From Xylanibacillus composti (lineage in GTDB: Bacteria; Bacillota; Bacilli; Paenibacillales; K13), in contig NZ_BOVK01000016.1 in assembly GCF_018403685.1 (NCBI RefSeq), forward strand, positions 1 through 64,000: a DNA stretch of 64,000 nt, read 5' to 3'. Below the pieces are notes generated by a model, which did not search any database, had not been told where the DNA came from, and worked only from the letters and a program-made list of their open reading frames with translations. Positions 17,883 to 26,497 of the stretch are shown here, piece after piece. A program made the translations under genes and the position numbers. Position 1 is the first letter of the stretch. The number at the start of each line of letters is the position of its first letter.

Positions 17883-17912
17883 ATTATACATGAACAGAAA
17901 GCGAAAACACAA
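17883..17912 (-). promoter_or_regulatory. Sigma-A promoter of the RNase J gene
   Basis: Minus strand: -35 TTGTGT (17907-17912), 18-bp spacer, -10 TATAAT (17883-17888), about 83 bp upstream of the GTG start. Confidence 0.7.
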
Positions 17913-17941
17913 GGGAACTGCTGTTATGTATTAGAATACCC

Positions 17942-17976
17942 AAAAAAACAAATCGATGCCGAGACATCGATTTGTC
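17942..17976 (-). terminator. Rho-independent terminator of the dpaA-dapA operon
   Basis: Minus strand: ACAAATCGATG stem, TCTCGG loop, CATCGATTTGT, then a run of T. The 11-bp stem is perfect, and it lies 38 bp after dapA. Confidence 0.95.
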
Positions 17977-18013
17977 TGCGAAAGATGTTCTTGGATAAAG
18001 CCCGCTGTACGTG

Positions 18014-18877
18014 CTACGCAAACAGCTGGCTGATCAGCTTCTTCTCGTGTTCGTTAGCCTCGACCAACGGCAAGCGCACCGAACCTACAGGCAAGCCCTT
18101 CAGTCCAAGCGCATACTTGACGGGAACCGGATTCGGGCAGACGAACAAGCCGTTAAATATCGGCAGCAGCTCGCGATGCAAGCGTCCGGCTTCCTCCGGA
18201 TTGCCCTGCTCGAATGCGTTGATCATGGCACGAATCTCCTTGCCGATCAAATGCGAGGCAACGCTTACGACCCCATAACCGCCTACTGACAGGATCGGCA
18301 GCGTCATGCCGTCATCTCCGCTGTAAATGCGAAAGCCTTCGGCAGCGTGACTGCGTATTTCGGCGATTTGCTCCAGATCGATTGATTCTTTGACCGCAAC
18401 GACATTGTCCAGGAACGACAAGCGGATCGTCGTCTCCGGATTGATGTTGACCCCCGTACGTTTCGGGATGTTGTACAGCATGACTGGCAGGTCTGTGGAT
18501 TCGGCAATTGCCTGGAAGTGCTGGTAAAGCCCTTCTTGCGTCGGACGATTGTAATAAGGCGCGACGAGCAGCAAACCGTCGACTCCGAGCTTCTCTGCCT
18601 CCTTGCTGAGATGAATCGAATGCGCCGTATTATTGCTGCCTGTTCCGGCCAGGACCGCACAGCGCTTATTTGCTTTTTCTACGGCAAAGGCGAACAGGCG
18701 CAGCTTTTCTTCATCCGACAATGTCGGCGACTCGCCCGTCGTGCCGCATACTACCAATCCGTCCGTTTCCTGCTCCACGATGAGATGCTCAATCAGCTCG
18801 GCCGTTCGTGCCCAATCGATTTCGCCGTTGGCGTCGAACGGGGTCACCATCGCCGTAATTACTTTTCCAAAATCCAC
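18014..18877 (-). CDS. dapA: DapA, 4-hydroxy-tetrahydrodipicolinate synthase
   Basis: Condenses pyruvate with aspartate semialdehyde, the branch step to diaminopimelate, lysine and (through DpaAB) dipicolinate. A 287-residue TIM-barrel aldolase with Schiff-base Lys163 (VAVKES), Y135 (LYNIPKRTG), Y109 and GTTGES at 45-50. The start is GTG at 18877 with GGAGG 9 nt upstream. Last gene of the dpaA-dpaB-asd-dapG-dapA set, 24 bp from dapG, followed by a strong terminator. No lysine riboswitch is visible. Confidence 0.97.
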   Translation of the reverse strand: MDFGKVITAMVTPFDANGEIDWARTAELIEHLIVEQETDGLVVCGTTGESPTLSDEEKLRLFAFAVEKANKRCAVLAGTGSNNTAHSIHLSKEAEKLGVDGLLLVAPYYNRPTQEGLYQHFQAIAESTDLPVMLYNIPKRTGVNINPETTIRLSFLDNVVAVKESIDLEQIAEIRSHAAEGFRIYSGDDGMTLPILSVGGYGVVSVASHLIGKEIRAMINAFEQGNPEEAGRLHRELLPIFNGLFVCPNPVPVKYALGLKGLPVGSVRLPLVEANEHEKKLISQLFA

Positions 18878-18901
18878 AATGAACTTCCTCCTTCACAACC
18901 T

Positions 18902-20122
18902 TCAACCTGCCAGATGAAGCTGAAATTGATCATGCAGCGACCGCACGGCCGCCTCCATATGTCCGCCCTGCACGAGCACCCAGATCGTCGTATGCGAATC
19001 CGCGGATTGCAGGATCGGGATATCCTTCGAAGTCAAGGACTCGACGATGCGCGCCATGATGCCGGGCACTCCCGACATGCCGCCGCCGATTACCGAAACC
19101 TTCGCGCAGTTGCGTGTCAGGCGCGCTTCAAGGCCAAGCTTATGCAGAACTTCATGGGCGCGGTCCGCCTCGCTGTCGAAAACCGTATACACCACACCAG
19201 AAGGATTTACATTGATAAAATCCACACTAATGCGGTGCTGGGCCATCGATTTGAAGACGGCCAGCTGCAGATCATACTGCCCTTCCGGCGCCGTTATTTG
19301 TATTTGCGTAATATGCGGAACGCTGGCGATACCTGTTATAAGGCGATCTTGAACAGGCCGTTCCCCCTGAGCAGCCTCCGGAGCAGTCACGAGCGTGCCC
19401 TCCTCGTCGGAAAATGTCGAACGCACGCGCACCGGAATATTGCCCTGCATAGCCATTTCCACGGCCCGCGGATGAATCACCTTGGCGCCGTTTTGCGCGA
19501 GGTGGCATATTTCATTGTACGACACGCGCTCCAAAGGCACCGCGTTCTCGACAATTCGCGGGTCGGCCGTCAGAATGCCATTTACATCTGTGAAGATATC
19601 GACTCGTTCCGCCTTAAGCGCCGCTCCCAGCGCTGTGGCTGTCGTGTCGCTGCCGCCTCTGCCCAGAGTCGTGATATCGCCTGATTTCGTTCTTCCCTGG
19701 AAGCCCGTCACGACGACAACATGCCCGGCATCCAGCAGGGCGCGCACGCGATCAGGCTCGATCATGACAATCTGCGCGTTGCCGAAATCGTCATTGGTCA
19801 CGATCCCCGCCTGGCCGCCGGTCAACACAACAGCAGGCAGCCCTTCCGATCGCAACAGGCTGCACATCGTTGCAGCCGAAATCAGCTCCCCGCAGTGCAG
19901 CAGCAGGTCGGTCTCTCTCTCAGGCAGCCGGTCTCCGTTATCGCGAATCCACTGCAGCAGCGTATCGGTCGCATAAGGATCGCCGCTTCGCCCCATGGCG
20001 GAAACAACGACTGCAATGCGATATTGCTGCTCGAGAGCATGCTTCACTTGCCGGATGGCATGCTTTCTCGCTTCAGGCGTGGACAAGGACGTGCCGCCGA
20101 ATTTTTGAACAAGAATTCGCAT
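18902..20122 (-). CDS. dapG: DapG, aspartate kinase (aspartokinase I type)
   Basis: Phosphorylates aspartate at the start of the pathway. It has 406 residues: an amino-acid-kinase domain with KFGGTSLS at 7-14, and two C-terminal ACT repeats (from about 265) for effector binding. B. subtilis DapG, at the same locus, is inhibited by diaminopimelate, and the same is inferred here from synteny. Start: the ATG at 20122 has GGAG 8 nt upstream; the ORF extends six codons further without a better site. Tightly grouped with asd and dapA. Confidence 0.93.
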   Translation of the reverse strand: MRILVQKFGGTSLSTPEARKHAIRQVKHALEQQYRIAVVVSAMGRSGDPYATDTLLQWIRDNGDRLPERETDLLLHCGELISAATMCSLLRSEGLPAVVLTGGQAGIVTNDDFGNAQIVMIEPDRVRALLDAGHVVVVTGFQGRTKSGDITTLGRGGSDTTATALGAALKAERVDIFTDVNGILTADPRIVENAVPLERVSYNEICHLAQNGAKVIHPRAVEMAMQGNIPVRVRSTFSDEEGTLVTAPEAAQGERPVQDRLITGIASVPHITQIQITAPEGQYDLQLAVFKSMAQHRISVDFINVNPSGVVYTVFDSEADRAHEVLHKLGLEARLTRNCAKVSVIGGGMSGVPGIMARIVESLTSKDIPILQSADSHTTIWVLVQGGHMEAAVRSLHDQFQLHLAG

Positions 20123-20185
20123 GAAGCTCTCTCCACCCATCTTTATTTCTGGAAGCGACGGGCGAGATGCGTCCTGAGTTTAGTT

Positions 20186-21232
20186 TCAGGCTTTTTCTTG
20201 TTTTATGGCAATGTATTCTGCGATTTGCACCGCGTTCCATGCTGCGCCCTTGAGCAAATTATCGGAAACGATCCATAGATTCAACGCACGCGGGTGACTT
20301 ATATCTTTGCGCACGCGGCCAACGAATACGTCCAGCTTGCCAGCCGCATCGGTTGCCAATGGATATACTTGATTCGCCGGATCGTCCTGCAGCACAACTC
20401 CCGGTGCATCGGACAATATTTGTTTCGCTTCTTCTAGATCAAAATCCTTCTTAAACTCGACATAAACCGATTCGGAATGCCCATAGACAACCGGAATCCG
20501 GACACATGTCGCCGTAACTTCAATGGATTCGTCATCCATAATTTTTTTCGTCTCGCGAATCATCTTCATCTCTTCCAGGGTATAGCCGTTGTCCTGGAAT
20601 TTATCAATCTGCGGAATGGCATTGAACGCAATCTGGTGCTTCACCGGCAAGGAACCTACCGGCAGAACATCCGGATTCGCCTCATTGCCGGCAAGCACTT
20701 CACGCGATTGGCGCAGCGTTTCTTCGATCGCTTTCGCTCCCGCGCCCGATACAGCCTGATACGTCGACACGATGATGCGGGCGATGCCGTAACGGTCGTG
20801 CAGAGGCTTTAATGCGGCGACCATCTGAATGGTCGAGCAGTTCGGGTTGGCGATAATGCCCTTGTGTTCGTTAATCTTGTCAATGTTCACTTCCGGCACT
20901 ACCAGCGGCGTATCCGGGTCCATGCGGAAGGCATTGGTGTTATCGATACAGATGGCTCCGCGCTCTACAGCCGCCGGAGCCAGCTCGCGGCTCACGTCGC
21001 CGCCTGCGCTGAACAGCGCAATTTCCACACCTTCGAAGCTCTCCGGCTTCGCTTCCTCTACCGTCAGCTCCTGGCCCTTGAAGGTCAGCTTCTTGCCAGC
21101 CGAGCGTGCAGAAGACAACAACTTCAATGATTTGACGGGGAAATTCCGTTCTTCCAACAGCTTGAGAATTTGCTCACCTACGGCGCCTGTTGCACCTACG
21201 ATTGCTACTTGAAATTGCTTTTGATTCGACAT
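20186..21232 (-). CDS. asd: Asd, aspartate-semialdehyde dehydrogenase
   Basis: Reduces aspartyl phosphate to aspartate semialdehyde. It has 348 residues, an N-terminal Rossmann motif GATGAVG (13-19) and catalytic Cys132 in ANPNCSTIQM. The central VSTYQAVSGAGAKAI segment is typical of the Gram-positive ASADH class. The ATG overlaps AGGAG, with GAGAGGGG slightly further upstream. It sits between dapG (63 bp downstream) and dpaB (44 bp upstream) and supplies DapA, and so DpaAB, in the same transcript. Confidence 0.97.
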   Translation of the reverse strand: MSNQKQFQVAIVGATGAVGEQILKLLEERNFPVKSLKLLSSARSAGKKLTFKGQELTVEEAKPESFEGVEIALFSAGGDVSRELAPAAVERGAICIDNTNAFRMDPDTPLVVPEVNIDKINEHKGIIANPNCSTIQMVAALKPLHDRYGIARIIVSTYQAVSGAGAKAIEETLRQSREVLAGNEANPDVLPVGSLPVKHQIAFNAIPQIDKFQDNGYTLEEMKMIRETKKIMDDESIEVTATCVRIPVVYGHSESVYVEFKKDFDLEEAKQILSDAPGVVLQDDPANQVYPLATDAAGKLDVFVGRVRKDISHPRALNLWIVSDNLLKGAAWNAVQIAEYIAIKQEKA

Positions 21233-21276
21233 CTCCTAGCTTCCCCTCTCCTCTATTTTCCTATTTTATATCCGCT

Positions 21277-21900
21277 TCATGTGTGCGATTCCGGTTGCGG
21301 TGCAGACACGTAACGAAATTTCTCGCAAAGCATCGGCTGCAGCTGCTTGCCCTGATAGGCGGCTTCGCACGCTTCCAGTGCAAGCTCCATCCGGGACACA
21401 AGCGAGTTCGGCTTCACTTCAGGCGCATCCTGCCCGAACGGCACGAAGTAGATATTTTTGGTATTCATCAATTTCGCAAGATTAGATGCATTCAATCCCA
21501 GCGCATCATTGGTAGAAATAGCTAAGACAAGCGGACGCTGATTGCGCAGCTGGGCTTTGGCGGCCATTAGCACCGGACTGTCTGTCATGGCATTCGCCAG
21601 CTTGCTCGTCGTATTGCCGGTGCAAGGCGCAATAAGCATAATATCCAGCTTCTTGGAAGGCCCCAACGGCTCTGCGTCTACAATTGAAGAAATGATATCA
21701 TTCCCTGTCATTTCTTTCAACTGTTTTTGCCAATCCTCCGACTTGCCGAAGCGGGTATCCGTCTGCATAACGGTCTCGGTGGCAATCGGGATCACGTTGG
21801 CGCCCGTATCCACAAATTGCTTGATAATCGGCATGATTTCCGGCAGCGTGCAATGGGAACCAGTCAAAGCAAATCCGATCGTAACATCCTTCCAATTCAT
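21277..21900 (-). CDS. dpaB: DpaB (SpoVFB), dipicolinate synthase subunit B
   Basis: Flavoprotein-fold subunit (207 residues) of the enzyme that oxidises dihydrodipicolinate to dipicolinic acid in the mother cell. It starts MNWKDVTIGFALTGSHCTLPEI, shows the flavoprotein-type segments MLIAPCTGNTTSKLANAMTD and LAISTNDALGLN, and has the usual family length. The ATG overlaps the dpaA stop by 4 bp. Dipicolinate with calcium fills the spore core, so expression should be sporulation-specific; see the sigma-K-like promoter upstream of dpaA. Confidence 0.95.
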   Translation of the reverse strand: MNWKDVTIGFALTGSHCTLPEIMPIIKQFVDTGANVIPIATETVMQTDTRFGKSEDWQKQLKEMTGNDIISSIVDAEPLGPSKKLDIMLIAPCTGNTTSKLANAMTDSPVLMAAKAQLRNQRPLVLAISTNDALGLNASNLAKLMNTKNIYFVPFGQDAPEVKPNSLVSRMELALEACEAAYQGKQLQPMLCEKFRYVSAPQPESHT

Positions 21901-22796
21901 TCCTCATTCCCCCGTTTCGAAAAATCCTCCATGATCAATCGGGACACGCAGCTCGCGATGATGCGTCCCGCCGTCTTCGGCGCGACAATTCCGGGCAGCC
22001 CCGGCGCGAGCATCGCTTTGATCCCCCGTCTTTCGGCATAGCGGAAATCCGTACCGCCGGGCTTGGAGGCCAAATCGATAATGAAGGCATGGTGAGGAAG
22101 ATTGGCTATGACTTGCGCTGTGACTATCATAGATGGAATTGTATTAAAAAGCAAGTCAACTTCCTTCGCCTTTTCACTGACCGAATGCGTGTAGAACGGC
22201 TCAAATCCCATCTCCAATGCCCTGGCGAAATGATCCTCCCGTCTTACGCCAACCATCGCCTTCGCGCCCAATCCCTGCAGCGTTCTGGCCATCGTAACGC
22301 CGGTTCTGCCGAAACCGAGCACCATCGCCCGGGAACCATGTATCGTGAAATCCGTATTTTGAATCGCAATCATCAACGCCCCTTCAGCGGTGGGAATTGA
22401 ATTGTAGATGGCCACATCATCCCGTTCCAATAACTCCACCAGGCGCACCTGATAATCCTGGCACAGCTGCTTCAACTTAGGTTTGGCCATGCCTGTATAC
22501 ATGACAGCGTGGGCATTGATGCTCTTGAAGTGCTTTTCTTCCAATTGAATGGGTTCTGCAGCAAACACCGAATCGATCTTGCCGTCGTCATCCATGCCGA
22601 CAACCGGCAGCAAAATCGCGTCCGCCTCGCACAGTAGCGATTCGGACAGCTCCGCCTTGCTCACGCCGCCATATTGATTTTGCAAATTATCGAATCCGAC
22701 CAAAGTCACGCTTGCGTCCAATTCAGCCAGTCTGTGAATCACTTCCAGCTGTCTGGCATCGCCGCCAATCAATACAGCGTTCAGACCTGTCAGCAT
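21897..22796 (-). CDS. dpaA: DpaA (SpoVFA), dipicolinate synthase subunit A
   Basis: Rossmann-fold subunit (299 residues) of dipicolinate synthase. It begins MLTGLNAVLIGGDARQLEVI, matching the B. subtilis SpoVFA N-terminus, which fixes the start at the ATG at 22796; the frame stays open a further 41 codons without support. A second nucleotide-binding region is VLGFGRTGVTMARTLQGLGA. AAAGGAG lies 14 nt before the ATG, rather far. First gene of the dpaAB-asd-dapG-dapA set. Upstream, the usual ymxH gene is missing and a 336-bp inverted-repeat segment is found instead. Confidence 0.95.
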   Translation of the reverse strand: MLTGLNAVLIGGDARQLEVIHRLAELDASVTLVGFDNLQNQYGGVSKAELSESLLCEADAILLPVVGMDDDGKIDSVFAAEPIQLEEKHFKSINAHAVMYTGMAKPKLKQLCQDYQVRLVELLERDDVAIYNSIPTAEGALMIAIQNTDFTIHGSRAMVLGFGRTGVTMARTLQGLGAKAMVGVRREDHFARALEMGFEPFYTHSVSEKAKEVDLLFNTIPSMIVTAQVIANLPHHAFIIDLASKPGGTDFRYAERRGIKAMLAPGLPGIVAPKTAGRIIASCVSRLIMEDFSKRGNEE

Positions 22797-22838
22797 AACG
22801 GATAGGTTCACTCCTTTCTGCGCCCTTTTCCAATACCT

Positions 22839-22867
22839 CATCGTATGCATGCGCCCAAATAGTGGTG
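22839..22867 (-). promoter_or_regulatory. Sigma-K-type (mother-cell) promoter of dpaA
   Basis: Minus strand: CACC (22864-22867), 16-bp spacer, CATACGATG (22839-22847), against the sigma-K consensus AC-N16/17-CATANNNTA with one departure at the last base. It lies about 43 bp upstream of the ATG. spoVF is a known sigma-K regulon member. Confidence 0.65.
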
Positions 22868-22928
22868 ACTGCTTTCCCGTCTGCCGCTCCAACTGGCTCG
22901 AATGCTTGCCGCAGTACATGCATTTCGT

Positions 22929-23264
22929 TCGCTATCCCCTTCGCTCAGCTTTGCAGCCACGTCGCTGCAATTGCCGCAGATACGATTTATTGCAGCGCTG
23001 ACCGAGTGTAAAATAAATCGTAGTTTGCCGATGGGATACTATATGCTTCGATTTCAAGAAAGGCGAATGGCGATGTGTGTTTGGGGTGATCAATACGTGG
23101 TCTGGCGAGATCGATGCCTAAACCGGGTGAGAGCTCTGAGAGGAGAGGAGTGGCGATCGTTTGCGCAAAATTGCCTGCGAGTTGTTGCCGATTAAGTTTC
23201 GCTGAATGAGAAAAGCTGATGTTCCCGAACCACTAAAAGTTTAGCTGAGCGAAAGGGATAGCGA
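22929..23264. mobile_element. 336-bp segment bounded by 22-bp inverted repeats (MITE-like)
   Basis: The ends, 22929-22950 and 23243-23264, are inverted copies of TCGCTATCCCYTTCGCTCAG plus CT with one mismatch. Inside is a perfect 11-bp hairpin, TACGATTTATT/AATAAATCGTA (22981-22991 and 23012-23022). There is no transposase and no supported gene. No clear target-site duplication is visible. Size and ends suit a non-autonomous element, but a structured non-coding region is also possible. The remainder of the dpaA-dut gap holds the dpaA promoter and two hairpins. Confidence 0.6.
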
Positions 23265-23333
23265 CCAATAGAAGTTGAAATCAACTCCAGCTGCCCACAG
23301 CATTCGCCTGAACTCTATCTTTGACAGGAACAC

Positions 23334-23359
23334 AAATAAAACGCCGATAACGGCGTTTC
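23334..23359 (-). terminator. Probable terminator downstream of dut
   Basis: Minus strand: AAACGCCG, TTAT loop, CGGCGTTT, then TTATTTG. The T-run is imperfect, and it lies 130 bp after the dut stop. Confidence 0.6.
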
Positions 23360-23431
23360 AGAAAAGCATATTGGCCTGAAGCGACATTCCCATTCCCGCA
23401 AAATGCCGATTAGATCGTTGAGCTCGCTCGC

Positions 23432-23465
23432 GCCGGGCGCAAAACCACAAACGAATGCGCCCGGC
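23432..23465. other. GC-rich hairpin after dut
   Basis: GCCGGGCGC and GCGCCCGGC form a perfect 9-bp stem with a 16-base loop, 27 bp after the dut stop. No T-run follows on either strand, so it is not a standard terminator; it may protect the 3' end of the mRNA. Confidence 0.6.
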
Positions 23466-23491
23466 ACTCTTCCGAATTAAATGAAAGGCTA

Positions 23492-23950
23492 TTAGCTGCG
23501 GCCGGTATGGCCGAACCCGCCTTCCCCCCGAACACTTGCGGGGAGCTCATCCGTTTCTACAAATGTCGTCACCGGTACGGTCTGGAAGACCATCTGTGCA
23601 ATGCGCTCGCCGCGTTCGATGCGGAACGCCTCCTGCCCCAGATTGATCAGGATCACTTTGATCTCTCCCCGGTAATCAGCATCGATCGTACCCGGGGTGT
23701 TCAAGCAGGTAATGCCGTGCTTGGCTGCCAGACCGCTGCGCGGCCGAATTTGCGCTTCCAATCCGGGAGGCATGGCCATGGCGATGCCGGTCGGAATCAG
23801 GGCGCGCTCGCCCGGAGCCAGCTCTACCGGCTCTCCGACAGCGGCAAACAAGTCGTAACCGCTGGCAAGCTCGGACATCTTGCGAGGCATCGGTACATCT
23901 TCATTTCCCGGCAATTTTTTGAGCAGAATTTGATAAGACAAGACAATCAT
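23492..23950 (-). CDS. dut: Deoxyuridine 5'-triphosphate nucleotidohydrolase (dUTPase)
   Basis: Trimeric dUTPase of 152 residues that hydrolyses dUTP to dUMP and keeps uracil out of DNA. Motifs in order: [36 protein letters not shown] and the C-terminal [12 protein letters not shown], all intact. The start is uncertain: GGAGGA abuts the ATG at 23950, while a TTG three codons later (23941) has better spacing. It overlaps the 3' end of the M16 peptidase gene by 50 bp, so it is probably co-transcribed. Confidence 0.95.
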   Translation of the reverse strand: MIVLSYQILLKKLPGNEDVPMPRKMSELASGYDLFAAVGEPVELAPGERALIPTGIAMAMPPGLEAQIRPRSGLAAKHGITCLNTPGTIDADYRGEIKVILINLGQEAFRIERGERIAQMVFQTVPVTTFVETDELPASVRGEGGFGHTGRS

Positions 23951-25184
23951 TCCTCCAATTCGATATGTCCTTATCCGATTGGCCTACCATCGATAAGGCG
24001 ACCGGATGATTCAAGATTCGCCCGGCCAACTGCTGCACCGTGTCCATTGTAACGTTCTCAATACGCTGGATCATTTCGTCCAGGCTTGGGTGGTCGCCGG
24101 TAACCAGTTCATTTTTCCCGAGACGGTTCATCCGGCTGCCTGTGCTTTCCAAGCTCAGGATGAGGCTGCCCTTCAACTGCTCCTTGCCTTTGTTCAGTTC
24201 GTTCTCCGTCAATCCTTGATCCCGCAAGTCGCCCAGGATGTCCAGCGTCAGATCCATCACCTTCTTCGTCTGCTTCGGGGCTGTGCCTATATAGATGGTC
24301 AACAGCCCGCTGTCTGTATGGGCGGAATGATAGGAGTAGACGGAATACGCCATCCCGCGGCTTTCCCGAATTTCCTGGAACAGCCTGGAGCTCATGCCTC
24401 CCCCAAGCGCATTGTTCAGCAGCACCATGGCGTACAGATCCCGATCGTTGTGCGAGCAGCCCGGGAAAGACAAGCATATATGATTTTGCTCTGTCGGCTT
24501 TTCGTGGAAGATCGTTTCTCCGACGAATTCGGGTTTGGCAGCGGGCGGATGTGCGCCGGGCAGCGGCAAACTGCCGAAGTGCCGTTCCAGCAAATCCTCC
24601 ATGCCGTCCACCAAGTGACCGGCCACACTGATCACAATTTCATCTGCTACATAATAATCCTGCAGATACTTGCGCAGATCCGCTGCCGTAAAGCCCTCCA
24701 GATTTTCCTGCGTGCCAAGAATCGGATAGCCGAGCGCATGCGAGCCGTAAGCGGCCTTGGCTACCAAATCGTGGACCAGATCATCCGGCGTATCCTCATA
24801 CATGGCGATTTCTTCATAAATGACGTTCTTCTCCTTGTCCATCTCGGTATCCGCGTAGACAGACCGGTAAAACATGTCGGCCATCACTTCGACCGCCATC
24901 GGCAGGTGCTCATCAAGCACCTTGGCATAATAGCAAGTATATTCCTTTGCCGTAAAAGCGTTGACATTGCCGCCAATGCCATCAAAGATTTCTGCTATAT
25001 CCTTGGCAGAGTATTTGTCCGTACCCTTAAACAGCATATGTTCTATGAAATGGGAAATGCCGTTCGTCTCCGGCTTTTCATTTCTTGAGCCGGTCTTAAC
25101 CCATATCCCGAAAGAGACAGAACGAAAGGAAGCAAGCGGTTCCTCCACCACCCGTATTCCATTAGACAATCGATATCGCTTCAA
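23901..25184 (-). CDS. mlpA: M16 family zinc peptidase (MlpA/YmxG type)
   Basis: Mitochondrial-processing-peptidase-like protein of about 427 residues. The zinc motif HFIEH (H45, E48, H49 counted from the TTG) is followed by the [22 protein letters not shown] segment, with the third ligand Glu. Start: TTG at 25184 lies 8 nt after GAGGGGG and gives M-K-R-Y-R-L-S-N-G, matching B. subtilis YmxG (MIKRYTCQNGVR). The ATG at 25193 overlaps the Shine-Dalgarno. In B. subtilis ymxG follows ylxY as here, but there ymxH follows; here dut follows and overlaps it. Confidence 0.92.
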   Translation of the reverse strand: MKRYRLSNGIRVVEEPLASFRSVSFGIWVKTGSRNEKPETNGISHFIEHMLFKGTDKYSAKDIAEIFDGIGGNVNAFTAKEYTCYYAKVLDEHLPMAVEVMADMFYRSVYADTEMDKEKNVIYEEIAMYEDTPDDLVHDLVAKAAYGSHALGYPILGTQENLEGFTAADLRKYLQDYYVADEIVISVAGHLVDGMEDLLERHFGSLPLPGAHPPAAKPEFVGETIFHEKPTEQNHICLSFPGCSHNDRDLYAMVLLNNALGGGMSSRLFQEIRESRGMAYSVYSYHSAHTDSGLLTIYIGTAPKQTKKVMDLTLDILGDLRDQGLTENELNKGKEQLKGSLILSLESTGSRMNRLGKNELVTGDHPSLDEMIQRIENVTMDTVQQLAGRILNHPVALSMVGQSDKDISNWRNDCLVLSNSAQKIAGK

Positions 25185-25307
25185 AATATACATCCCCCTC
25201 ACTCGAGTCGGCCGATGCAATCGGGCAAACCTAATTATGAATTCTATCAGAAGTCGAAACAACACTCAACAAAATCCGACAGCCCGCATGGTTTCGTCCG
25301 CGGCTCA

Positions 25308-26318
25308 TTACCTGGGCAAACGCTTGCTGGACAAGAGATCGCTGACGGTGCCGAGCGACAAGTCCTTGCTATGTACCTCCTTGATCAGCTGATCCAGCGC
25401 TTGGCTGGACGATGATGTCGGATGCATCAGTATCATCGCCCCCGGCTCCAGACGCGGGGAGATTCTGCGTATAATCCACTCCGGTGTCGGTTTTTTCCAG
25501 TCCACCGTGTCGAGGGTCCATAATACCGTCGTCAATCCAAATTCCGCGGCGATGTCCACAGTCTGCTGATTGTAGTCACCGGATGGGGGAGCGAACAGCT
25601 TGTTCGTTACCCCCATCCGGGCAAGCAACTGTTCGGTTTTCTGTATTTGCTCGCGTGCCTGCTGTCTGTTCAGCTGGCTCATATTCGGGTGAGAATACGC
25701 ATGATTGCTGAGCTCATGGCCTGCTTCGAGAATTTGCTTGGCCAACGCTTCATTTTTCTCCAGCCAGGAACCGTCCAGGAAGAAGGTAGCCGTCACATTG
25801 TGCTCGCGCAACGTATCCAGCATATCCGGCACATACTCATTGCCCCACGCTACATTGATCATAAATGCGGCCATCTTTTTGCGCGGGTTTCCTTTATATA
25901 CCGGGTGAGGCCCGATATCCTCCAATTGGATGGCGGGCTCCGTCTCTCTGAATACCCACTCGATCTCTCCCCCGTTCGTCTTTGACCGCTTGTATGTTTG
26001 CTCAACGTCTACTTCCCTGCCGTTATAGCCGGGTATAGCCTTCCAGACGGGATCCAGCTTGGCATCGACAGCCGGCTCGTTGTACTGCTCCGCCTGCTGC
26101 ATGATCTTCTCCATCAGAAGCCGATCCGCGTCATTTGCCTTGCCGCTCATATAGAGACCCTCCGCGTTGCGCGAACGGTCTTGATAGTATGCATACCGGC
26201 TTTCCGGTTCTTGTTGCTTGACAGACTGGATGTAGGCATCAATCGGGCCAGACCAGGTCAACACGCCCGCAACCATCACGAAGCAGAGGACCACAACCCA
26301 GCCTTTGGAATGTCCCAA
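25308..26318 (-). CDS. ylxY: Polysaccharide deacetylase-like protein YlxY
   Basis: A 336-residue secreted or membrane-anchored protein: N-terminal hydrophobic segment (about 7-25), spacer with helical region, then a NodB-type domain from about 148. Motif 2 is SNHAYSHPNM, with both His, and the C-terminal segment MILMHPTS is present. The motif 1 region, normally TFDDG, reads MINVAWGNEY, so the catalytic Asp pair is absent and activity is doubtful. The start codon is TTG (26318). Position between pnp and mlpA matches B. subtilis ylxY, a sporulation-associated gene. Confidence 0.9.
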   Translation of the reverse strand: MGHSKGWVVVLCFVMVAGVLTWSGPIDAYIQSVKQQEPESRYAYYQDRSRNAEGLYMSGKANDADRLLMEKIMQQAEQYNEPAVDAKLDPVWKAIPGYNGREVDVEQTYKRSKTNGGEIEWVFRETEPAIQLEDIGPHPVYKGNPRKKMAAFMINVAWGNEYVPDMLDTLREHNVTATFFLDGSWLEKNEALAKQILEAGHELSNHAYSHPNMSQLNRQQAREQIQKTEQLLARMGVTNKLFAPPSGDYNQQTVDIAAEFGLTTVLWTLDTVDWKKPTPEWIIRRISPRLEPGAMILMHPTSSSSQALDQLIKEVHSKDLSLGTVSDLLSSKRLPR

Positions 26319-26426
26319 TCCGCATCACACCCTTCTTTCATCAGGTTTGTCCTTAATTTATGCGGGGAATTTCCTGATTATGCCGGGCGCTAGCAGTCAA
26401 GCGTTCCCTGTTCGTCCGCGCAACCA

Positions 26427-26463
26427 AACAAAAAAAGAGTCAGATCTCACTCTGGCTCTTTTG
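26427..26463 (-). terminator. Rho-independent terminator of rpsO-pnp
   Basis: Minus strand: AAAGAGCCAGA, GTGAGA loop, TCTGACTCTTT with one mismatch, then seven T in total. It lies 35 bp after the pnp stop and ahead of ylxY. Confidence 0.88.
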
Positions 26464-26497
26464 CTTCGTGCTATGCGATTGTGACGATAGGCTGCTT

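Noticed and set aside
18878-18901. Lysine riboswitch ahead of dapA or dapG
   Set aside because: Gaps in this operon are 24-63 bp, too short for the roughly 170-nt lysine element.
22797-22919. 41-codon N-terminal extension of dpaA
   Set aside because: The extension covers the sigma-K-like promoter and the ribosome-binding site, and the MLTGL start matches SpoVFA.
22902-23195. 97-codon plus-strand frame in the inverted-repeat segment
   Set aside because: It would be the only plus-strand gene in the window, has no convincing ribosome-binding site and starts outside the element.
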